Shown here: positions 43,351-52,769 of the stretch, piece by piece
Numbering within the stretch: position 1 is the first letter of the stretch
Layout of the letters: each line of letters opens with the position of its first letter
Assembly: GCA_022824205.1 (NCBI GenBank)
Contig: JAJEAI010000198.1
Location: 17,498-81,497, forward strand
Direction: 5' to 3'
DNA length: 64,000 nucleotides
From: Candidatus Binatia bacterium
GTDB taxonomy: Bacteria > Desulfobacterota > Binatia > UBA9968 > JAJDTQ01
Position numbers and translations under genes: made by a program
The notes under the pieces: model-generated
The model's input: the letters and a program-made list of their open reading frames with translations, nothing else
The model's database searches: none
Told to the model about the DNA's origin: nothing

Positions 43351-44456
43351 CCGCGAGCTACGATCTCGGACAACTTCAGACCGCCTTCAGTCGTCAGCGA
43401 CAAGTCTTCGATTCTTGTGGCCCTGGTCACCCCGGACGGTTCACGGGAAAGCGATATACCGCTGGACAACCCCAGGTAGTCAATCAGCTCCGGGTGATGT
43501 GAACAGATGACCGCCTGAGGTATGGCGTCACCACAACGGTCGGAGAGTTCGGCCAGCCAAGGTTCAATCTCCGGCAATGCCACATAGTTCTCCGGCTCGT
43601 CCAAGAACAGCGTGTAGCCCAATCCGGCAGAGAGATGAACCAGGGAATAAAGCGCCACCAAGGCACGCTGGCCGTCCGAAATCTCGTCCAGTCCCAGCTC
43701 GTATTTCTTTCCGTTTTCGTGGAAGTCCAACGTGAACGCGCGCGTATTCCGGCCGACCATTTGCAGGCGTATCCCACTGAACCCCTCGATAACGTCTTCC
43801 AGAGCCTTTCTGAATTGTTCTACCTGTCCGGGTTGTTCCAGTTGGAGGTGCTGATACCACGCGCTGAAATTGTGCGCGTCCCTGGCCAACATGACGTCGT
43901 GCGTTTTGGTCTCGTGCTCGAAACCGGCCGGGTATAGCCCGCAAACCACCACATTGCGTATGAACTCGAGGAATTTGGTCAGTCTGGTATTCTTGGGACC
44001 CGCAACAACGCGCGCCAGTGCGGACTCTGTCCAATCCGCGGGGAAAACGGGGCCTGGCGAGTTGTCGTCCCGATAGAGATGCACCTCGCCCCCTTTGAAT
44101 TCGAACAACGGCCGCCCGTCGGCATCCCAAAGGGATTCGTCGGCAATGCGCGATTGATGATTCTTCGTGTCATGCTCGATCTGCAGCCTGTAGAGCAGGG
44201 TGTCACCAGGGAGTTCCGCCTCGACTTCGAAGATCTGAATCTCCCTGGTTTGCCAGGCAGTCAAGGTGTGCGAGGGAAATACCCCGGGATCGGCTATCCT
44301 CGCTCTGCCACTCAACAGTTCGCGGAGCGCGTAGACAATATCCAATACCGACGTTTTGCCCGTGCCGTTCCGGCCGAGCAGCAGAGTCAGTTCCTGGAAT
44401 GCCAAGTCGAAGTTAACCAGGCATTTGTAGTTGTCCACATGAAGGCGCTTGAACAT
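43338..44456 (-). CDS. AAA_21-type (ABC/SMC-like) ATPase
   Basis: 372 residues. N-terminal MFKRLHVDNYKCLVNFDL and Walker A GRNGTGKT (28-35) are the usual opening of RecF/OLD-like ATPases. The signature is EISDGQRALVALYSL, Walker B is LFLDEPEN, and the H-loop is ICSHHPELID. GGAGACGACA precedes the ATG. It is the first gene of a two-gene cassette with the TOPRIM-like protein. It lies between the amidinotransferase-fold gene and the Mo hydroxylase, with a lower GC content than its surroundings by eye, suggesting acquisition. Confidence 0.85.
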   Translation of the reverse strand: MFKRLHVDNYKCLVNFDLAFQELTLLLGRNGTGKTSVLDIVYALRELLSGRARIADPGVFPSHTLTAWQTREIQIFEVEAELPGDTLLYRLQIEHDTKNHQSRIADESLWDADGRPLFEFKGGEVHLYRDDNSPGPVFPADWTESALARVVAGPKNTRLTKFLEFIRNVVVCGLYPAGFEHETKTHDVMLARDAHNFSAWYQHLQLEQPGQVEQFRKALEDVIEGFSGIRLQMVGRNTRAFTLDFHENGKKYELGLDEISDGQRALVALYSLVHLSAGLGYTLFLDEPENYVALPEIEPWLAELSDRCGDAIPQAVICSHHPELIDYLGLSSGISLSREPSGVTRATRIEDLSLTTEGGLKLSEIVARGWER

Positions 44457-44505
44457 TGTCGTCTCCGCGCAGCCGTATTCGTGAGCGATTCCTCGCTTCG
44501 TCCCC

Positions 44506-46800
44506 CTAACCCCTATCCCGCATGGCCCGCCACATCCTCTCCGGCGTGATCGGGAGGTCGCGCACGCGCACGCCGACGGCGTCCTCGATGGCGTTGCCGA
44601 TGGCGGGGGAGACGGGCATGAGGCCGCCTTCGCCGAGGCCCTTGGAGCCGTAGGGGCCGGGGCCGTTGGCGTCTTCCACCATGATGGTGCGGAAGGTGTC
44701 CGGGATGTCCTTGAAGGAGGGCAGGCGGTAGTCGATGATGTTGGGGTTGAGCAGGTGGCCGTTCTCGTACTGCATCTCCTCCATCAGCGAGTGGCCGATC
44801 GCGAACATGACGCCGCCCTCGTCCTGGCTCTCGCACTGGAGGGGGTGGATGGCCTTGCCCACGTCGGCGGTGGAGATGTACTGGAGGAGCTTCACCACAC
44901 CGGTGTCCGGGTCCACTTCCACCTCGGCGCCGCCCCAGCTCGTTTCCCAGAAAGTGGTGGGCGAGCCCAGCACGGCCTTCTTGCTGTGCACGTCCTGGTA
45001 GGTGCCCTTGGCCAGGAGTTCGCCGCCCTTGGCGCCGAAGGTTTGGTTGAGCACCTCCTCGTAGCTCATGCGCTTCCCCTTGCCCGCGCGCACGTGACCG
45101 TCCTTCAAGGTGACCTTGTCGGCCTTGCACTTGAACAGCTTGGCGGCGGCTCGCCGCAACTGCCGCTTCAGCTCCGTGGCGGCGCGCTCCACGCACAGGC
45201 CCATGATGACCATGGAGCTGCTGGCGTTGGTGGCGGCGTCGTAGGGCGTCGAGTCGGTGTCGAGCTGGGCCACGGTGACCGCTTCGTAGGGCAGGGACAG
45301 CCCCTCGGCGGCCACCTGCGCCAGGGCGGTGCGGCAGCCCTGGCCGATTTCCACGGTGCCGGTGAAGAGCACCGCGCTGCCGTCCGAGTTGAGCTTGATG
45401 GATGCCGACGCCACCTTGTAGGTGCCGCCGCCGTCCTTCATGCAGCAGGCCAGGCCCATGCCGCGGTTCGGCTCTTTTTTCTTCTTTCCCCAGCCCAGGG
45501 CCTTGGCGGTGCGCCGCAGGCCCGCCTCCAGGTCGCAGTCCACCGGGCTGTCCCCCTTGGTGAAGAGGGCCCCCTTCTTCATCAGGTTGCGGACGCGGAA
45601 CTCCAGGGGATCCAAGCCGAGCCGGCGCGCGATCATGTCCATCTGGGACTCGTACGCCCAGGTGACCTGCAGGGTGCCGAAGCCCCGGAATGCACCGGCG
45701 GGCACGGCGTTGGTGTAGACGGTGTAGGCGTCCACCTTGACGTTGGGGATGCGGTAGGGGCCGGGCGCGCGGTAGCCGGCCTTCTGGGACACCCGCGGGC
45801 CGTAGTCGGCGTAGGCGCCGGTGCCCATGTGCACCTCGCACTCCCGCGCCACGAGCTTGCCGTCGCGGGTGACGCCGGTCTTGATGCGGAACCGGGCGGG
45901 GTGCCGGGTGATGGTGCGGAAGGTCTCCTCGGAGGTGTGGGTGATCTTCACCGTGCGCCCGGTCTTCCACGCCAGCGCCGCCACCAGCGGCTCGTTCTTC
46001 ACCGACAGCTTGCCGCCGTAGGCGCCGCCGATGTGGGGCACGATGACGCGCACCCGGTTGATGGGGATGGAGAAGAACTCGGCGATGTGGCGCTGGAGGG
46101 TGAAGGGGTCCTGGGTGGAGGACCACAGGGTCACGTGTCCGTCCTCCACCGCGGCGATGGTGATGTGCGGCTCCAGCGGATAATGCTGCACCTGCGGGAA
46201 GGTGAAGACGTCCTCGAAGACCTCGTCGGCCTGGGCGAAGCCCTTGTCCACGTCGCCACGGGAATAGTTGTAGGCGTAGCAGACGTTGGTGCCGCGGAAC
46301 TCCTCGGGCACGCCGTAGGCGTGGCCGTGCAGCTCGTCGGCGTCCGCCACCTGTTCGTGCACCAGCGGCGCGTCCGGCGCGATGGCGTCGGCCACGTCGA
46401 TGACCGCGGGCAGTTCCTCGTACTCCGTCTCGATGAGCGCCAGCGCCTCAACCGCGGTGGCCTCGTCGGCCGCCGCCACCGCCGCCACCGGGTCGCCGTC
46501 GTAGCGCACCTTGTCCAGGGCGACGATGGTCTGGTCCTTGTAGGCGGAGCCGAAATACGGGTTCATCCCGTCCAGGGTCTCGCGGGTCAGCACCGTGGCC
46601 ACGCCCGGCAGCGCCGCCGCCTTGGTGGCGTCCACGCGCAGCAGGCGCGCGTGGGGAAAGGGGCTCCGCAGGACCTTGGCGTGGAGCATGCCCGGCAGCT
46701 CCAGGTCCATTGCGTATACGGCCTTGCCGGTGGCCTTGACCACGCCGTCCACCCGGTGGTGGGACTTGCCGATGACCTGGTGTTTCGCAGCTTTCGCCAT
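44506..46800 (-). CDS. Xanthine dehydrogenase family molybdopterin-binding subunit (orphan)
   Basis: 764 residues. Motifs are the cofactor loop GGAYGGKLS, the GAFRGFGTLQ channel loop, and C-terminal GSKGLGEGG with the catalytic Glu near residue 724. No FAD or 2Fe-2S gene adjoins. It is the third large subunit in the window and closer to the copy at 12,939 than to the one at 1,094 by eye. The CoxL active-site loop is absent, so CO oxidation is unlikely. It is preceded by the repeat element 46,805-47,113. Confidence 0.92.
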   Translation of the reverse strand: MAKAAKHQVIGKSHHRVDGVVKATGKAVYAMDLELPGMLHAKVLRSPFPHARLLRVDATKAAALPGVATVLTRETLDGMNPYFGSAYKDQTIVALDKVRYDGDPVAAVAAADEATAVEALALIETEYEELPAVIDVADAIAPDAPLVHEQVADADELHGHAYGVPEEFRGTNVCYAYNYSRGDVDKGFAQADEVFEDVFTFPQVQHYPLEPHITIAAVEDGHVTLWSSTQDPFTLQRHIAEFFSIPINRVRVIVPHIGGAYGGKLSVKNEPLVAALAWKTGRTVKITHTSEETFRTITRHPARFRIKTGVTRDGKLVARECEVHMGTGAYADYGPRVSQKAGYRAPGPYRIPNVKVDAYTVYTNAVPAGAFRGFGTLQVTWAYESQMDMIARRLGLDPLEFRVRNLMKKGALFTKGDSPVDCDLEAGLRRTAKALGWGKKKKEPNRGMGLACCMKDGGGTYKVASASIKLNSDGSAVLFTGTVEIGQGCRTALAQVAAEGLSLPYEAVTVAQLDTDSTPYDAATNASSSMVIMGLCVERAATELKRQLRRAAAKLFKCKADKVTLKDGHVRAGKGKRMSYEEVLNQTFGAKGGELLAKGTYQDVHSKKAVLGSPTTFWETSWGGAEVEVDPDTGVVKLLQYISTADVGKAIHPLQCESQDEGGVMFAIGHSLMEEMQYENGHLLNPNIIDYRLPSFKDIPDTFRTIMVEDANGPGPYGSKGLGEGGLMPVSPAIGNAIEDAVGVRVRDLPITPERMWRAMRDRG

Positions 46801-46804
46801 TCGT

Positions 46805-47113
46805 GGTTACCCCACTGTTGCAAAAAAAGTTCGTGAAGAGTGATCCGAAGCACGCCCTACAAATCGTCATTCCCGCGAAAGCGGGAATCCAGGGGTGGAG
46901 AGGGGCCTACTGGCACGTGTCCCCGCCCACCCCCGCCTGGATTCCCGCTTTCGCGGGAATGACGATTTGTAAGATTCCCGATAACCCTACTCCGCCGCTT
47001 AAACCCACCTACGGTGACATTCCCGGACAATCCCCCTCCGGCCTTCCAAACCCCATCCCCATTGCCTCCCGGCCCTCTCCATGCTTCCAGCTTCTGCAAC
47101 ATTGGGGGTTACC
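46805..47113. mobile_element. MITE-like intergenic element, copy 2
   Basis: GGTTACCCCACTGTTGCA (46,805-46,822) and TGCAACATTGGGGGTTACC (47,095-47,113) are near-complementary terminal inverted repeats, about 18 bp each. The roughly 309 bp between them hold two REP palindromes (46,866-46,891 and inverted 46,937-46,965) and the shared block CTCTCCATGCTTCCAGCTTC. The right end supplies the stop (TAA complement at 47,109-47,111) of the CCA-type gene. Copy 1 at 40,585 shares the same layout in reverse. Confidence 0.65.
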
Positions 47114-48422
47114 TCCCGAGCGGATAGCGCTCGCGCACCCAATCGACGGCTTCGCCCGATGTCCTCAATTCCCCTTCGAGCTGGGCCTCCTCGACCGCCC
47201 GCAGCATCGCCGAGAACGCCGGGCCGGGCGCGTAACCGAGCCGGATGAGGTCCCGCCCGCGCAGCAGCGGCTCGGGTTTCACTTCCTTTTCGCCCAGTTC
47301 GGCGAGCTTTTGTTGGCAAAAGTCGTAGTAGCCCAGATCGCCGTTGGATGAAAGCGCGTCGATGCGGCACAGCTCCAGAAGCTCGTGGATGCCGTCCTCG
47401 GCGAGGAAGCGCTTGAGCGTGCTGAGGCGCATCTTGGGCGCCTGGGTGTAGCGCAGGTGGTAGCGCACCAGCCAGGCCACGCGTTCGGCCACGGCGCGGC
47501 TGCGCTTGAGGCGCCGGAGGATCTCGGTGGCCATCTCCGCGCCCAGCTCCGGGTGGCCGTAGAAGGTCACTCGCTCGCCCGCGGGCTGACGGCACGGCGG
47601 CTTGGCCACGTCGTGCAGCAGGCAGCCGTAGGCCAGGGTCTCGGTGGGGGCGTCCAGGTGCCCGAGGAGCGTCAACGTGTGTACGAACACGTCGCCTTCG
47701 GGGTGGTAGTCCGGGGTCTGCTCGCACCCCTTCATGGCGGCGATCTCGGGCAGGACCACCTCCAGGAGCCCGGTTTCGTCCAGCAGCTCGAAGCCGCGCC
47801 GGGCGCCGCCCTCGGTGAGGGTGCGGGTGATCTCCGCGCCGATGCGTTCCCACGCCACCTGGGTGACGGCGCCGGCGTGGTCCCGGATGGCCCGAACCGT
47901 CGGTCCGTCGATGGCGAAACCCAGCCCGCAGGCCAGGCGCACGGCCCGGACCATGCGCAAGCGGTCCTCGGCGAAGCGTTCGTGCGGATCGCCGATGGCC
48001 CGGACGAGTCCGCGCGCGAGGTCTTCCCGGCCTTCCACCAGGTCGATGACCCGGTCTTCCCCCGGGTCGTACATCATGGCGTTGATGGTGAAGTCGCGCC
48101 GGCGGACGTCGTCCTCCAGGGTGCCCTGGCGCACGTGCTCGGGCCGCCGCCCGTCGCGGTAGGGGCCGTCGGCACGGAAGGTGGTGACTTCGAACGGCTC
48201 GCCCTCCACCAGCACGACGATGGAGCCGAACTGCGAACCCACGTCTACGGTGTCGGGGAAGATGTCCTGAACGGCCTGGGGCGTGGCCGCCGTGGACACG
48301 TCGTAGTCATTGGGCTCCCGTCCCAGGAGCCGGTCGCGCACGCAACCGCCGGCGAGGTAGGCTTCGTGGCCGGCCACGCGCAGCCGCTGGATGATGTGGA
48401 GAGCCTTGTCCTGCTGTGACAC
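47109..48422 (-). CDS. CCA tRNA nucleotidyltransferase / poly(A)-polymerase family with HD domain
   Basis: 437 residues from the likely GTG at 48,422 (VSQQDKALHIIQRL); a frame continues to 48,530 without better support. N-terminal nucleotidyltransferase motif LAGGCVRDRLLGREPNDYDV carries the GG and DxD. RRRDFTINAM is the family's R-x-x-T-x-N-A block. An HD domain follows (H in VFVHTLTLLGHL, HD in CLLHDVAKP). The protein adds or repairs the tRNA CCA end or adds A tails. Its final codon is followed by the repeat element, whose terminal repeat gives the stop. Confidence 0.9.
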   Translation of the reverse strand: MSQQDKALHIIQRLRVAGHEAYLAGGCVRDRLLGREPNDYDVSTAATPQAVQDIFPDTVDVGSQFGSIVVLVEGEPFEVTTFRADGPYRDGRRPEHVRQGTLEDDVRRRDFTINAMMYDPGEDRVIDLVEGREDLARGLVRAIGDPHERFAEDRLRMVRAVRLACGLGFAIDGPTVRAIRDHAGAVTQVAWERIGAEITRTLTEGGARRGFELLDETGLLEVVLPEIAAMKGCEQTPDYHPEGDVFVHTLTLLGHLDAPTETLAYGCLLHDVAKPPCRQPAGERVTFYGHPELGAEMATEILRRLKRSRAVAERVAWLVRYHLRYTQAPKMRLSTLKRFLAEDGIHELLELCRIDALSSNGDLGYYDFCQQKLAELGEKEVKPEPLLRGRDLIRLGYAPGPAFSAMLRAVEEAQLEGELRTSGEAVDWVRERYPLGR

Positions 48423-48548
48423 GGTGTCTTGTCCGGAGGGCGCGGTTCGGGTTTTCGGTTTGTTCGCGCAGCGCGTTCGAGCCGGCACGGGCTTGAACCC
48501 GCCCGGTAATGGTCCGAATGGGGGAGCCAACTACGGCACGCGCTCTCC

Positions 48549-49868
48549 TCAGTTCTTCAGCGCCGCCTTGTCGAGGTTTCCGACCACCGTGAGGATGAGC
48601 TTGTCGGGTTGGAGGTACTTCCGTGCGACCCGGTGGACGTCCTCGGCGGTGACCTTTCGGATCAGGTCCGGGTAGCGGTCGACGTAGTCCAGTCCCAGGC
48701 CGAGATACTCCACCTGTCCCAGGAAGTCGGCGATGTCGCTGTTGGTCTCGAGGCCCAGGGCGAAGTTGCCGATGAGGTAGCTCTTGGCGTCCGCCAGCTC
48801 CTCGGCGGTGACGCCGTCGCGCCGGATGCGGTCGATCTCGGCCCTGGCCGTCTCGATGGCTTCACGGGCGCTTTCGTTGCGCGTCTGCATGGCCATCTGG
48901 AAACGCCCGGTCTCCCTGCCGGCGAGGAAGTAGCTGTAGACAACGTAGGCCAGGCCGCGTTCGTTGCGGATACTGTCCCCGAGCCGCGAGGACAGGCTGC
49001 CGCCCCCCAGGATCAGGTTCATCACGCGGATGGCGTAGTGGTCGGGGTTCGACCGGAGCGGCCCCTCGTGCCCCATGATGATGTTGGACTGGCTGAGGTT
49101 CCGGTCGATCTTGATTGCGGTCCGTTCCGGCGGCCGCAGGGTCACGGGTTCGTCCGGCGCACCGTCGCTCTTCTCCCAGCGCGCCAGGGCCTCGGCGAGC
49201 TTGCGCTTCATCTCCTCGTGGGTGATGTCGCCCACGGCCACGAGAATGGCGCGGTCCGGGCGGTAGTAGCGCCGGTGGAAGTCCGCCACCGCGTCCCGGT
49301 CCAGACCCCGGACCGAGTCCCGCGAGCCTTCCACCGGGCGGCCGTAGAAGCTGCCGGGGTAGAGCGCGGCGCGGAAGGCTTCCCGGGCGATGGACCCCGG
49401 GCGGTCGCGCTTGGCGCGGATGGAGGCCAGGAGGGACTGCTTCGTGCGGTCCAGCTCCTTTTCCGGGAACGCCGGCTGCGTCAGCACCTCGCTCATGAGC
49501 GCCAGACCGGTGTCCAGGTCCTTCTTGAGGATGCTCAGGCTCACCGTGGCCAGCTCGCGCCCGGCGTCGGTCCCCAGGTGGGCGCCCATCCCTTCGACCA
49601 GGCCGCTGATGGCCATGGAGTCGCGGGTGGCCGTGCCTCGGGTCAGGAGCCGGGAGGTAAGGTTGGCCAGGCCGTGGCGGTCCCCGGGATCGTAGCGGGA
49701 GCCGGCGCGGATCAGCAGCTCCACGGAGACGATGGGCAGCGCGGGCTGCTCCGAGGTCACCAGGACCATCCCGTTGGGGAGAATCTCGCGTTGTGCGTTC
49801 ATGGCGGCGGAGGCGACGGCCTGCGGCGCCAGGACCAGGCACAGCAGAAGCGGCAGCCAGCGTTTCAT
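48549..49868 (-). CDS. M16-family peptidase-like protein, non-catalytic partner
   Basis: 439 residues. A signal peptide (MKRWLPLLLCLVLAPQAVAS) precedes an insulinase-like fold (REILPNGMVLVTSEQ). At the position of the zinc motif HxxEH it reads N69-LTSR-73 (in GLANLTSRLLTRGT), so it cannot bind zinc. This is the usual inactive member of an M16B pair. Its ATG overlaps the stop of the active member (ATGA at 49,865-49,868), so the two are co-translated and likely form a heterodimer in the periplasm. Confidence 0.92.
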   Translation of the reverse strand: MKRWLPLLLCLVLAPQAVASAAMNAQREILPNGMVLVTSEQPALPIVSVELLIRAGSRYDPGDRHGLANLTSRLLTRGTATRDSMAISGLVEGMGAHLGTDAGRELATVSLSILKKDLDTGLALMSEVLTQPAFPEKELDRTKQSLLASIRAKRDRPGSIAREAFRAALYPGSFYGRPVEGSRDSVRGLDRDAVADFHRRYYRPDRAILVAVGDITHEEMKRKLAEALARWEKSDGAPDEPVTLRPPERTAIKIDRNLSQSNIIMGHEGPLRSNPDHYAIRVMNLILGGGSLSSRLGDSIRNERGLAYVVYSYFLAGRETGRFQMAMQTRNESAREAIETARAEIDRIRRDGVTAEELADAKSYLIGNFALGLETNSDIADFLGQVEYLGLGLDYVDRYPDLIRKVTAEDVHRVARKYLQPDKLILTVVGNLDKAALKN

Positions 49869-51202
49869 GAGCGTTTCCTCTCCTGGGGCACCAGGACCCC
49901 CACGGTGCGGCGGTCGCGGTGGAGGTACTGCCGCGCGACCCGCTGGACGTCCTCGGCCGTGACCCCCTGGATGCCTCCGAGGTATTCGTTCATCCGGCGC
50001 CATCCGCCGGTCACTTCATAGAAGCCCACGCGCATGGCCTGGCCGCGGTTGGACTGCTGGGCGAAGATGAAGCTCGCCGCCACCTGGTTCTTGGCCTTGT
50101 CGAGCTCCGCCCGGGTGACGCCCTCGTCCCGCACCCGGCCGATCACTTGGTCGATGGCCGCCTCCACCTCGGCGATGTCCTTGCCCGGCATGGCCTGGGC
50201 GCCGAGGCTGAAGGTGGTGGGGTCGATGGAGACCCGGTGATAACCGGCGTAGGCGTAGCGCGCGATGCGCTTCTCGTACACCAAGTCCCGGTGGAGGCGC
50301 GACGTGCGCCCGCGGGACAGGATCATTTCCAGCACGTCCAGCGCGTAGCTGTCCGGGTGGCCCACCTCGGGCACGTGGTAGTTCATGATCACCACGGGCA
50401 GCTCGGCTTCCTTCTTGAGCTCTACGCGCCGCTCGCCCCGCTGGGGCGGCTCGGCCTGTCCCACCTCCGGGGGCTCGGGCCCCCGCGGGATGGCGCCGAA
50501 ATGTTCGCGGATCCGTACCAGGATCTCTTCGCTGTCGAAGTCCCCGGCCACCACGATGAAGGCGTTGTTGGGCGCGTAGTAGGTGCGGTAGAAGTCCTCC
50601 AGGTCCCGGAGGGTCATGCGCTCGATGTCCTGGGGCCAGCCGATGATGGGGCGGCGGTACGGGTGCACCGCGTAGGTCACCGCCCTGGTGACCTCGCCCA
50701 GCGCCGCCCGCGGCCGGTCGTCGGTGCGCTGCCGCCGCTCCTCCTGCACGACCTTCTTCTCGGGCGTGAAGTGGATCTCCCGGAGGCGCGTGTTGACCAT
50801 GCGGTCGGCCTCGAGCTCGATGGCCACGCCGATGGATTCCCGGCTCATGGTGGCGTGGTACACGGTGGTGTCGTAGGAGGTGAACGCGTTGGAGCGGCCG
50901 CCGTGTTTCCGGATGATGCGGGCGTATTCCTCGGGCGCCACCTTGTCCGTGCCCTTGAACATCATGTGCTCGAGGAAGTGCGCGATGCCGCTCTTGCCGT
51001 CCACCTCGTTGCGCGAGCCCACCCGGTACCACACCTGGAAGGTGACCGCGGGACTCCGGTGGTTCTCCAGCAGCAGCACCTTGAGGCCGTTGTCGAGGAC
51101 CTCCTCACGGACGTCCACCATTCCCTTGGGCGCCGCCGCCCCGGCCACGGCCGGGAGCAGGGTGACCAGGAACAAGCCGGCGAGGCGATGTGTCCAGTCC
51201 AT
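49865..51202 (-). CDS. M16-family zinc metallopeptidase, catalytic
   Basis: 445 residues from ATG 51,202; a longer frame to 51,475 lacks a signal peptide. Signal peptide MDWTHRLAGLFLVTLLPAVA. The inverted zinc motif HFLEH is H75, E78, H79 in GIAHFLEHM, and the third Glu is E129 or E131 in IELEADRM. It would cut peptides in the periplasm with the non-catalytic partner. The gene starts 96 bp after the end of the sigma-54 activator, on the same strand. Confidence 0.92.
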   Translation of the reverse strand: MDWTHRLAGLFLVTLLPAVAGAAAPKGMVDVREEVLDNGLKVLLLENHRSPAVTFQVWYRVGSRNEVDGKSGIAHFLEHMMFKGTDKVAPEEYARIIRKHGGRSNAFTSYDTTVYHATMSRESIGVAIELEADRMVNTRLREIHFTPEKKVVQEERRQRTDDRPRAALGEVTRAVTYAVHPYRRPIIGWPQDIERMTLRDLEDFYRTYYAPNNAFIVVAGDFDSEEILVRIREHFGAIPRGPEPPEVGQAEPPQRGERRVELKKEAELPVVIMNYHVPEVGHPDSYALDVLEMILSRGRTSRLHRDLVYEKRIARYAYAGYHRVSIDPTTFSLGAQAMPGKDIAEVEAAIDQVIGRVRDEGVTRAELDKAKNQVAASFIFAQQSNRGQAMRVGFYEVTGGWRRMNEYLGGIQGVTAEDVQRVARQYLHRDRRTVGVLVPQERKRS

Positions 51203-51297
51203 GAGTTTGAAGATATCGGCCGGAGGGGGCTTGCGCAACAGGGTCCGGGCCGCGGACACGTAAGTCCGGCGGCTCGCCGTCGTGCCTGCCGTCGGCT

Positions 51298-52338
51298 TCA
51301 GGGACCGTTGGGCGTGGCCAGACGGCGCGGTATGAGCGAACCGAGTCCGTGGCGCCGCATCCGCTCGATGAAGGTGGTGCGGTTCAGGCCCAGCATGTTG
51401 GCGGCCGCCGTCTTGTTTCCGTTGGCGCGCTCCAGTGCCTGAACCATCATTTCGCGTTGAAAGCGGCGGATGCACTGATCGATGTCGATGCCGTCGTTCG
51501 GCAGGATGAACTCCGGCAGAGGCGAGGCATGGCCGGCAGGCTTCAGGAAACCGGACAACTCGGGCAGGTCTTCGGCGCGGATCTCCGGGTGGTCCGTGAG
51601 TGTGACGAGCCGCTCAATGAGGTTTTCCATCTCCCGCACGTTGCCCGGCCAATCGTACGCCCGGAGACGCGTCATCGCGGCCTCTTCGATGGTGCGTGGA
51701 GGGTATCCGCCGTAACGTTTCAGGAAATGTTGGATCAGGGGAGGTATGTCGTCTCGCCGTGCGCGCAAGGGCGGGAGTTCCAGGGACAGGATGGCGAGCC
51801 GATAATAGAGGTCTTCACGGAACAGTCCTGCCGGAATGGCTTCCCGGAGGTCACGATTGGTGGCGGCGACGAAGCGCGCGTTGGTGCGTGTGGCCACGTC
51901 GCTACCCAGAGGATTGAACTCTCGCTCCTGCAAGACGCGTAACAGTTTGGCCTGGAGTCTCGGCGTGATCTCGCCGATCTCATCGAGGAAGATGGTCCCC
52001 TCCTTGGCGGTCATGAAACGTCCCGAGCGGGTGTTTTGCGCACCGGTAAAGGCCCCCCGGACATGCCCGAACAACTCGTTTTCCAAGAGATCCTCGGGTA
52101 TGGCGCCGCAGTTGACGGCCACGAACGGCTGACTCGCCCGCTTGCTGCGGTCGTGAATGGTCCGTGCGACCAGCTCCTTGCCGGTACCGCTCTCACCGGT
52201 GATGAGGACGGTAGAGTCGCTCGCGGCGATCCTCAGGGTGAGTTCGAAAACCCGCCGCATGGCTTCGCTTTCCCCGATCATGGACCCGAGCGTGTCACAG
52301 AGGGGTTGGCGCACTGTTTGGTTGTTCGTTTGCCCCAT
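51298..52338 (-). CDS. Sigma-54-interacting transcriptional regulator (no receiver domain)
   Basis: 346 residues. The AAA+ domain starts near residue 20 with IGESEAMRRVFE. Walker A is GESGTGKE (48-55), the sigma-54 contact loop GAFTGA is at 95-100, Walker B is GTIFLDE (114-120), and the R-finger region is LFREDLYYRL. The C-terminal Fis-type helix-turn-helix is NGNKTAAANMLGLNRTTFIE. There is no N-terminal receiver or sensor domain, so it resembles PspF-like activators controlled by partner proteins. GGAGGC is five bases before the ATG. It may control the M16 genes downstream or act elsewhere. Confidence 0.93.
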   Translation of the reverse strand: MGQTNNQTVRQPLCDTLGSMIGESEAMRRVFELTLRIAASDSTVLITGESGTGKELVARTIHDRSKRASQPFVAVNCGAIPEDLLENELFGHVRGAFTGAQNTRSGRFMTAKEGTIFLDEIGEITPRLQAKLLRVLQEREFNPLGSDVATRTNARFVAATNRDLREAIPAGLFREDLYYRLAILSLELPPLRARRDDIPPLIQHFLKRYGGYPPRTIEEAAMTRLRAYDWPGNVREMENLIERLVTLTDHPEIRAEDLPELSGFLKPAGHASPLPEFILPNDGIDIDQCIRRFQREMMVQALERANGNKTAAANMLGLNRTTFIERMRRHGLGSLIPRRLATPNGP

Positions 52339-52769
52339 TCTTGCCTCCTGCGTTTTTTACCCTATCTGTACAATATGCTTTTGGAATGCAATAGTTGGGC
52401 CAACATGGCTCATTGCGCGTTCGCTGAAATTTTCGGCGCTGAATGAAGAAACCAGGGCCTTTGACCTCGCTTCAACGGGGGAACCGCCAAGATCATGACA
52501 ATCCCGCTCCGCAGGAATCGCGGGCGGGCGGCCTAACGGTTCAGATTCTCGGACGATTTAGGTGTCACAACGCTGACACCCAGCCGTCGATTTTTTGCCA
52601 AGCCCGGTCGATGCCACATGGTCTCCGTGTAGAGAGTGGCCAGTTCGCCACGGCCTGGCCGGGGACTTCGCTTGAAATGAGAGGTCCGGGCGGTAAAATT
52701 GACGGTCGTGTGGCTAATTTGCGGGACACCACACCAGTATCTGCTTCAATGAGTGTTCTGGAGGACGAG
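52339..52769. other. Intergenic region between the sigma-54 activator and hemQ
   Basis: 431 bp of divergent spacer. AT-rich sequence at 52,355-52,395 (TTTTTTACCC, CTGTACAATATGC) probably holds the promoter of the activator. The rest carries no convincing gene: a frame in phase with hemQ extends back to 52,443 but has low-bias codons and no ribosome site. I found no convincing -24/-12 sigma-54 promoter. Confidence 0.5.

Noticed and set aside
42787..44456. Calling the ATPase/TOPRIM pair PARIS
   Set aside because: Sizes and pairing are similar, but no search could be run and AriB-specific features are not clear; left as a PARIS/OLD-like cassette.
52339..52769. Sigma-54 (-24/-12) promoter near the activator
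   Set aside because: TGGC followed by TTGC at 52,404-52,415 has the wrong spacing between GG and GC.
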